Positions 55,716 to 64,000 of a stretch of 64,000 bases of DNA are shown here, piece by piece. The first letter of the stretch is position 1, and every line of letters begins with the position of its first letter. Position numbers and translations under genes: made by a program. The notes beneath the pieces are model-generated. The model saw only the letters and a program-made list of their open reading frames with translations, ran no database searches and was not told the DNA's origin. Source of the stretch: Kappaphycus alvarezii (lineage: Eukaryota; Rhodophyta; Florideophyceae; Gigartinales; Solieriaceae); NCBI GenBank assembly GCA_002205965.3, contig NADL03000684.1, positions 372,001 to 436,000 of the forward strand. The letters are read 5' to 3'.

Positions 55716-58700
55716 TCGTTCTGACATCTTGGTCACGGAGAGCTGTTCAAAGAACGTCCTAAGCGGGCGATTCGCTACCCAAGGAAAGGGTAAAGAAGCC
55801 GCGTTGAACGCAGACCGTAACACCGAAAAAAACACCCAATGTCGTCAAATGATCAAAGGATCGAGCAAAGGCTCGCGGAGTTGGAGTCGAAGCTAAGCGA
55901 CGACAAAAGTGGAGGTACAAGCGCAGAGAAACTTACCGCTAGAGTTGTTGGAATTCAGTCTTCTCCGCATGCCTACGAGCTTGTTGACGGCGCGCGCCAT
56001 GCTGTCGAGGCCCGAGCAGTTAGACAAGTTATGGATGAAGAAGATGACACTGATTATGCACGTTATGCAGCATTCGATTTTCCCGTGAGTATTCATACTC
56101 ACCATCCTTCGACCTTCAACCCGAAAGATGTGAATTGGACACAGGAGTGGGCTTACAAAGAAATCTTTGCTCCTTAGTACCGCTCCGAATACCAGGAGGC
56201 CAACACCTTACTGAACGAAGGTGCATGGAATGAGAGAGCTGTGCCAGCATTTGGCCCGGCAAAGGAGCTGTACATGGCGAGTGGAATCGAAAATAAGACT
56301 CTACATGATTTGTTTGAGGTGTACTAGCTTTCTATAGAAGCTACTTACGAGGAAATACGGAAACAAAGAGACTAATTGGCTTACAGAGCGATTGATGCCG
56401 CTGCAGCAGATCATCTGGAATGGATGAGCATTTCTGATAAGATGTCATCAAAAAGGAGGCCTTCGGCGAGAAATCACAGGAGGTCGTTAATTTCGAAAGT
56501 GATTAAAGCTGAAACCAAGATAATTGCTTGTAGAAAGGCTAATAGTAGTACTGGTAAGAGCAATGAACCTAGCAAACAAGGAAATAAGAGCAACAATGCA
56601 TCTACGTTCAATGATAGCGGAAGGCGTTTAGATGCTTCCCGAGACACTGGACTCAACAAGACTCCCGGGGTTTCTAACAGGAACCCGCGAGGGGAGTAAA
56701 CAAAGAGAACCTTAATGAGACAGGCGAGGCCGGAAAAGAAGTTGCCGGCGAGGGGAATTAATTGACCACAGAATCTTCATTCAGTATTCATAGGAGAGCA
56801 CCGTTCTCACGAGAGCATTCGTTGGGTCTCGCGAGTGTAGATGGGAATGATTCCATTGGTAAATGGAAAAATCATGCGCATATAAGAATGGACCAGGCGC
56901 ACAGAAGATTTATGGCGGGAGTAGATGGGCTGCGACAAAAGAGATTGCGGGCCATTGACATATGGAATTTTCGACCAGCCAGATCTGCCCATAACACAAT
57001 TTCAAAAAGTTTCGAGTACACCTCCCAGGAGGCCTCACGAACGGAGGCTGTTTGAAGAAGAGACGATTGAGAAGAGATTGAAAGAACGGGCGTTCCGGGA
57101 GCTATGAGAAGAGGAGGCATCTTTATCCCAATATATTTCGACAGAGTTTATAACTCAAGATACATCTGGAAAAATGAGAGCCGTAGCAGACCTCCACTAT
57201 CTTTCAACGCACTGTCATCCTCACCACAAAATAATTTCCATCTTGGAATCGTTTGCTGGTCATCTTTTGAAGCGGGAACGAATGAGTTCTTTCGTCTTGA
57301 ACGGTGGATACAATCACTTTCGTATCCACCCTTCATTGAGAGTAAATTTTAGGGTTCAGTTTGGATACAGTTTTTTTTTCAATATATCGCACTCCCATGT
57401 AGGTGGTGACTCAGTGGTTATTGGTTTGTGAGGTTGACCACGAGGCTTTGGGTTTTTACGAGAAAACGTTTCAAATGGCGTATATTAGATTACATTGACG
57501 ACATTCTCGTCTTTCCTTGTGGTCACAAACATTCGCGGCAACGGGACTACCCGCAAGCCACCATAAAAATTAAAGAGATTTTGGTAGGATTAGGCCTAAG
57601 GTTACACGCAGAGAAAGGATCCCTTGGTAATCGGACTTACCAATTGGGACATTTAGGTCTCCTGATAGACACCGAGAGGATGGCGTTTTCTGTCCTTCAA
57701 AGGAGGGAGGACGGAGTATAATTCTTATCAAAGATGTTAATGAGCAGAGTAAGGCGCAATCGACGGCAGGTCGAAACAACCGTCCTTCGTTCATTTGCCA
57801 GCACGTGTCAGAGCCTGTGCCTAGCAGTAACAGATACAAAATTCCATTTGCGGTCATTGTGCGAGGTGATGAAAGGCGGCTCTTCATGTCTGATACGCCT
57901 CAGTGGGGCAGCAACCCGAGACATCGTATGGTGGAAGAATTTACAAGACCACTTAAAATCTCGGGTGATACACAAGGCGACGAAGTTTGTCACCGCTACT
58001 TGACACAAAGACGCCTCCGGATGGGCCTGGGGGAACACTTACAGAGCGACATACTCCTAGTGGTAAGCAAGGCTACTACGAGGCGTCAGGCTTTTGGACC
58101 CCAGACATACGGCCCAGATACCACATTACCTACAAAGAGTTCCGGTCAGTGTGAGAGTCATTGATACAGTTCAAGAGATACATACGTTCAGGAACGGGGG
58201 AAATAGTACGCAAATATACGGAAAATGCTTGTAGGATGTTCGTCATAAATCAAATAGTATCAAAATCCGCGAGGTTGATGCCATAATTAAGGGCGTTACA
58301 CGCCCAGCTATTAAAAAGTGGTATTACCCTGGAAGCTCATTATATCCCCAGTGCAATAAATCCATATGCAGACTGACTATCGGGACGGTGGCAGTTACAC
58401 GATTATCTCCCAGTCACGGATCATGCCGTGGCAGAAATTTCATGGACGGGTGCAGCAGAACACGACTACAGCGTACCTTAAGACAAAGTACATTTCGTGA
58501 GACCCCTCTTGGAACTGATGCCACTAGCAATCAAAAAGGCTGCTCGAGAAAAAATGGAGGGCGTAATGATAGTGTCGAGATGGGAACGGAGGCCGTGACG
58601 GCCATTGCTACTCAGCAATGCCGATCACTTTCATCCAATAGGGGCAAATCTTCCGCAAAGCAATGTTGACAGACGCCTTCATCCTCGGTGGAACGCGGTG

Positions 58701-59796
58701 TGTGTCCACTTCCGGACCAATCGGTACTGCCTCCCTCAGAGAACAAATCACAGATAGTGTCCTGGCAGAAACGGAAGGTTTCCCGGACAATTACTTAGTA
58801 CATGGAGCGGAGTTGGTATCTGTTGGGTGGGATGAGACGACTCCCAGGTCCTATGTTGCGAAGTGGGCAAAATTCTTGAGATTTTGTAATGAGGATGGTC
58901 GAGATCCTTTGAAGGCTACTGAGCTTGACGTAATCGCTTACATAGGTTGGCTTTTTGGAGAGGAGAAGGTAGGCCCTGGCTCTATTCAGAACTATGTGTT
59001 TGTTATTAATTCTCGTTACAGGGCAGTGGGTCTCCCTGCACCAGCCTTAGGTGCGAGAGTTACGCTTGCCCGGAAAGGCTATGTAAGAAAAATGGCAAAG
59101 GACCAGCCAAAGACTGCCAAGAGCTCCGATGCAATTTGATCACATCCACACCATTCTAGAGCAGGGTCTTGGCGCCATCATCGCAAAGGATATGATTTTA
59201 GCAAGAGCTTGCTCGTCACTTGTACTACAATTTTATATTATAGGGAGACCCGGACTTACAGCTTCGTTTCAAGTCTCAATGATCAAAAACAAATCACGAA
59301 ATTCTTTTTTATATACATTTCCCAGCATCATAGCTGGTCGGAAGGACAAGAATCGTGGTGGGTTGCGCCTGGAAAACGTCGACGCCAGTGCGGACTGGAA
59401 GATTTACATCCTCTTGATTCGGTTTACAGATGGTTCAAAGCTCACACAACAATGAGGCGACCTTCTCCGTACTTTTTTGTCATCAATGGGCAGAGGCTTA
59501 AGTCATATAATACGCAGGCAGAAGAAGACTAGCCAGGTTTATGCCTTCGTCGCAGCAATATCAACCCCACTTCGGGTACGGCATACCTAGGCCATAGCTG
59601 CCGCCCGGGTGCAGCATCGTGTGCCTTTGCTGTAGGAGTTCCACTGCCGATTTTGACACTTCACGCGGATCGGTCCCGTGTTTGTATTACTTTCAAGTCC
59701 ACTTATTGGGCTACGGATTATGTCACAGACAACCGAGCTCGCAAATTGTTTAAAGATCTCATCCTTAAACTAGTCGCCGATTAATTTGGCCGTTTC

Positions 59797-59920
59797 AAAC
59801 TAATTGGATCAGAGATCCAATGTCATAAAAAGATGAATGGTCAAATGAAATTATGTTCTAGGCGTTAAGTACACCTCACACTGTCGTTTCCGTCCAGAAC
59901 GACTTCGGTGGGCTCTGAAC
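59797..59920 (+). repeat. Right direct repeat of the DIRS-like fossil
   Basis: Matches 55,590-55,715, with a small insertion of about nine bases relative to it. Confidence 0.75.
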
Positions 59921-61559
59921 CCTCCCACCCGGGCCCATTTTGTATATTCCCATTCACTACCTCACACATAATATCGGGCTCTGGTCCGACTTTCAGCCCG
60001 TTTAATTGCGACACATTGCTAATGTCCGCCCGAAAGCGGCAAATAAATGAGTCATTTCAATTTCATTCTATTCCTCTTCAGCCTCCCTTTGCTTGTAAGA
60101 ACTTTTAGAGCATTATAAAAGGCCTGATTGATGATGCTTGGAGTCTGGAAGAGTAATAAGACTGCTGAGAATCCTGAAGCGATCCTTTTGTTCAAAGGGT
60201 GCGTACATGACCTTAGAAGATGGGAAGATCCCTCCTGTGCTATTATTCGGAGCTGGGTTAGGGAGGAAATGTTTGCGTGTTTCACTCTTGGAAGATACAT
60301 TTGATCCATTCCATGTTTTTCCAGACAACCACAATCGACTCGAAAGGATATACAGACATAGTAATGGGTTGAGGCGAAGCGATGAGCAGCAAACTCTAGC
60401 TAGCGGTTACAAAGCTATATTACGAGTCCAAATCTTGAGACGCTCAGGTTGTCCGTCGTCGTCGACTGGCGTAAACCCAGCAGTATAATGGGCATTCCCG
60501 TGTAATTTTGATATCTACACCATAATTCGAGGGAGTTAAGGGACATTGACGCTTTAAATTCAGGAACCTGGTATTGATGATAACGGACTCATTCGGACAT
60601 TTTGATTCATTTCACTTAAATGGTCGTATCTTCGTTTGAATCATATCCCTGAATAGTCGTTTTATCATTTTGTATCTCATGTATTTTTTGTAGTGTCTAC
60701 ACTTCTCTCCATCTCCTACACTAAGGACTATATGAGAGTCCTGTATCTCGTTCAATTTAAATTGCGGGCAGCGACTTGCGCCTGCGTTTTGTTGGTCAGA
60801 CGTATCTAACCGCAGTTCTTTAAAGTCTCTCTTTCTTCTATCTCAATTGTTTTTACCTGGGGATGGAGACGTCTTGATGGCACAGGTTGGGTTTTTGGTT
60901 CATGCTTTTGGGTTTGTTTTAGTTGGTGCTCTATTTTCTTGTGTATTCTGGTTGGGAATATTTAATGCCCGAGAACTCCCCGACCATGGTTTATACTAGA
61001 CCCAAAATAATCAACTAATCAAATAGTTCTAAATCTTTTTAAAAATATATGAAGCAGCATGAGTGATTCTGCAGCTCCGGTTTTATTTACCTGCAACTCC
61101 ACACAGTACCCCAACTCCACGAACTGTGGAACAGGACTTTACAGGGTACTGTAAATGTCTTCGGAGACCTTTTTGACTCAATATATTACTACAAATATTG
61201 GTCACGCTAAATCACCGCTGTGATTGCACTGCGTCATTCGTTGATATTCCTCCGACCTATCTGTTATCTGGGTGCATGCTTTTCGGTCGGCGGAACAACG
61301 CGGGCGAGACAGTTCTACGAGCAACAAACGACGCGAGAGAAAGTTGCAGTTCCACGTGGGCATGCCGGCCGTCATTATTTATTCGGGGGTACAGATAGCG
61401 AATGTCGTTACGGCCTTAAATCAGTAATTAAACATACTCCTAAACAGAACAAGCGATTTACTGAAGACCGCTACGCAATCTTTTCATTTCAAATAACCGC
61501 ATTTTAAGTTTCCGTAGCTTGCTCTTAGCGTACTACCCATTGATTCACAATGACCCCAT
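59921..61559. other. AT-rich spacer between two retroelement fossils
   Basis: Only short frames. An LTR of the following Copia fossil should lie here or close by, but without its partner (beyond the window) it cannot be outlined. Confidence 0.4.
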
Positions 61560-64000
61560 TGATACCGGTCGCCAATGGATTTGTCAGCAAACCTTTTCCT
61601 GCACTTTAGAAAGAACATCCTCAGGGTTATCGGCGGAGTTAATTAGCCCAATGTTTGCAATTTTTTGTTCTTATGAGCCTGACAAGTAGAGCACACATCC
61701 ATTATCATACGCTTTTTGGTGGAATGTTGACCACTCGTGATGGTATGAAACAACTGCTTGGAGTCCGTAAGACAATTCAGCAGTATTTTAACGCCGAGTG
61801 CGCGCTCCAGATAGTTTTGGAGTAGAAACGGCCTTTCGAACATATGTGAGAAGGCGTAGAAATCTCCCTCGTTATTGGTCGAACAACGCGTTTAGATTTT
61901 TTGCAAGAGTAGTCAAAGCAAATGACACTTTCTATACATGTCGGTAAGCAAGATTAGAAATCCCAGCTGTGAGGAGAAGTCGTCGTTTGTCACGAAAGCT
62001 ACATCCGCGTACATCTTTAGATGGACAGAGTCGAGGTCTAGTGGTCCATACTTTAGACCAGACACCTTGACGTGCTTTCTTCGTTAACAGCTTTGTTAAA
62101 ATCGGATAAAATTTCCTTAGAAGATGATTCCTCGGTGACTTACACAGGTAGGTTAACTAGAAAGCAAAGTTCAGGGTGAGTTCTCGACATCCATGCCAAA
62201 GAAGGTCAATGCTTATAGAATTTATCGAAGCTACAAGTCTCAGGTGCATCTTGGAGCTGCATCTCGTGGCGAATCTGGCTAATCTTGAATTCTCCCAGCC
62301 TAAAGGTGTTAATGATTTTATCGAAGAAATCAAAGTTGTCATAAAACCTTAGTTTCGAGTCGAACTTCTCGAGGCTTTTGTTCGCTAGTTCCTCTAACGT
62401 TTTTTTGCCTGCATTTATATTATCGTCTACATAAATGCGAATAAGACCTTTTAGTTTGCCGTCTTAGAACTTGAGGTATATCTCGGGTCGCCTCTGCGCC
62501 GGTGACATTCCCAGGTCTTTTTCTGCATGGAGGTAAATTGTGACTCCCCAGTATTTGACTGCATTGCACGTGTCGTAGAGTGGCTTAATCTGCTTCAGAA
62601 CTTCTTCATCAGTCATCCACAGAATTCATATGTCTTCCTTCTTCGGTAGGATGAATACCATTCTCGTCGTTTTGTCCTTACTCTGCACTTAGACTTGATT
62701 GAAGTCATATGAGAAGATCCTGAACCCCTTTATGTTGGCGCTTGAAAAAATCAATCTGATCAAAAAAGAACGGGGTGCGGATACTTATTGAACCATGAAG
62801 GTTTTGTCCTTGTCCTTGTGTCCTTGCGCAATGTATCGCGCCTTTGCCATCTGATCCTTGACGAAGAAGTTCTTCAGCACGATTAATACTCTTCCTCCTA
62901 AGACGTTTGCTTTCGGAGGTACCTTGGATTTGGGTATTACTTTCCAGACCTGGCGTTTTTATTTCCTTTAGTCTCTAAACTTAGCGGCTCGGAATTCTTT
63001 GTTATCTCTTCTGCGTCTAGTAGAGATAGAATTTCTGCGATGTTTATGCCAACACATCCGATGGTGAAGGACAAATCGTCCATCGCGTCCTGAATTCTTC
63101 TTTTAGACGATCAGGTTGTTGAATGTTGGTCAAAGTTCGAATAGTTCGTCGGTTTTGTCTCTTCTTTGTCAGTCCTGAGTTCCAATTCCCAGCGATGATT
63201 TTGCAGTGGAAACATATCCTTGGTCGGCGCCAGGGGTTTGCCCTGCATACTCGTGAATTACTTCTGGAATGATTGGAGGGGGATAGTATTTTAGTAATCT
63301 TCAATTTCAATGAAGTGCTTTCCTTTATCAATTGATGCCTTGATGATATGATCTCCGTTGTCCAGAATTACAATATTTCTTTTGACTTCCCTTACGAAAA
63401 GAGTTCCAACCCACTTTGCGGTCAATTTCTCCCAATACAATAACACCTATTCTGTAATGACAAAAGAGTGCTCGGACACGCCAGTTACATTTTTGTTCAC
63501 AACAGTACTTATCCGTATTTTAAGGGAGAATTTTTTTATCTCCTTTCGTGCTTCTGCCAGAATTTCATGCGCTTGGTGCAGTCCGGGGAGTCCTTTGGAA
63601 TGAGACGGATACGAGAGAGCACTCTGAACACTAATAGAGTTGGGAACAGTCAGGATGGTCCTGCCGATCGTTGGCTGCTTTGACTACCAGTTGTAGAGCC
63701 GAATCTCGTTGTATGCCAGGATTATCGGCGATTATTTTGTTGAAAATGCAAAGAAGGTAATATGGATACCTCTCTCCGACTCCTAGGGCGTTGTGACTCT
63801 CTACTCTAAAAAGTTGTTCCGAGATTACAGTGGCCTTCATTAAACAACCCCACCCTAGAAACTCGAATTTCCTTCCTTGGCCCACAGCAATGTTTTCGGG
63901 GAATCTCAGGCACGTCGAGACGTATATACGCATGAAAGCATTCCATATCTCCGCATTGGACTCTCCCTCCAGAAAAAACGCTGTGCTGAATTTTTTGTCT
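61560..64000 (-). mobile_element. Copia-type retrotransposon fossil, continuing beyond the window end
   Basis: On the minus strand and in Copia order: integrase (about 64,000-63,640; IESHN-like motif RVESHNALGVGERY), a post-integrase chromo-like linker (to about 63,000), reverse transcriptase (about 63,000-62,300; YVDDNINAG) and RNase H (about 61,850-61,560; LTDSKQLFHTITSGQHSTKK). Gag and protease lie outside the window. It belongs to the same divergent Copia clade as the element at 213-10,704. It is broken in many places (ten or more), and its LTR ends are not seen. Confidence 0.75.

Larger units (their letters stand above)
55590..59920 (+). mobile_element. Tyrosine-recombinase (DIRS-like) retrotransposon fossil
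   Basis: Direct repeats of about 120 bp, roughly 80% alike, lie at 55,590-55,715 and 59,797-59,920 (shared blocks AAAAGATGAATGGTCAAATG, TCACACTGTC, GGTGGGCTCTGA). Between them, on the plus strand, are a gag-like part (about 55,839-56,700; MSSNDQRIEQRLAELESKLS coiled coil), reverse transcriptase (about 56,760-57,720; includes the YIDDILVF catalytic motif), an RNase H-like part (about 57,730-58,500) and a tyrosine-recombinase-like end (about 58,663-59,580; SYVAKWAKFLRFCNEDGRDP). RT plus tyrosine recombinase in place of a DDE integrase defines the DIRS group. Direct rather than inverted end repeats fit the Ngaro/PAT type, but I found no second repeat pair. The coding region is broken in roughly ten or more places. 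It is old but better preserved than the Copia fossil at the start. Confidence 0.72.

Noticed and set aside
1-64000. CRISPR arrays, bacterial operons or ribosomal RNA genes
   Set aside because: No regularly spaced repeats, no Shine-Dalgarno-type operon layout and no rRNA signature; introns and transposon types are eukaryotic.

Overview
This is nuclear DNA of a eukaryote with few introns, in which small islands of compact host genes sit in a sea of decayed transposons. The carrier gene has one clear GT-AG intron of 132 nt; the other well-preserved genes are single open frames. Intron-poor compact genes, Copia elements of a divergent type, a tyrosine-recombinase retroelement and pogo, mariner and Harbinger relics together suggest a red alga such as a florideophyte (Chondrus-like). 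That assignment is inference; an oomycete or other protist is not excluded.

Layout. 1-16,380: AT-rich transposon graveyard: a very old Copia element on the minus strand (about 213-10,704, divergent terminal repeats) with a pogo-type DNA transposon nested in it, then a small MITE and a second pogo relic. 16,380-26,600: gene island with a short PWWP protein (17,728), a mitochondrial-carrier-family protein (18,904-20,178, one intron), an IMPACT/YigZ-family gene with a one-base frameshift (20,666-21,273) and a damaged U1-type zinc-finger gene (24,890-25,593). 26,600-34,700: an unidentified spliced gene relic, two different Harbinger-type relics, and a mariner transposase split by a MITE that belongs to the same family as the MITE at 13,123. 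34,900-39,000: an 880-residue PWWP protein. 39,200-46,600: AT-rich, no convincing gene. 47,037-53,301: a second long PWWP gene with a coding minisatellite and a frameshift, a possible small gene, a LINE-type C-terminal remnant and an MFS transporter (CLN7/MFSD8-like). 55,590-59,920: a tyrosine-recombinase (DIRS-like) retroelement fossil with direct end repeats. About 61,560-64,000: a second Copia fossil cut by the window end.

The most interesting host signal is the PWWP family. Three PWWP genes lie within 31 kb. The two long ones share, after a charged or repetitive linker, a helical region ending in what looks like a TFIIS N-terminal-type (TND/IBD-like) domain; the 880-residue protein adds a C-terminal segment resembling the TFIIS central domain. 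This PWWP-linker-TND plan recalls animal LEDGF/HRP2 chromatin readers. A second signal is a GTAC-rich tandem/palindromic motif (TACAGTAC/GTACTGTA) that clusters at the edges of the gene islands.
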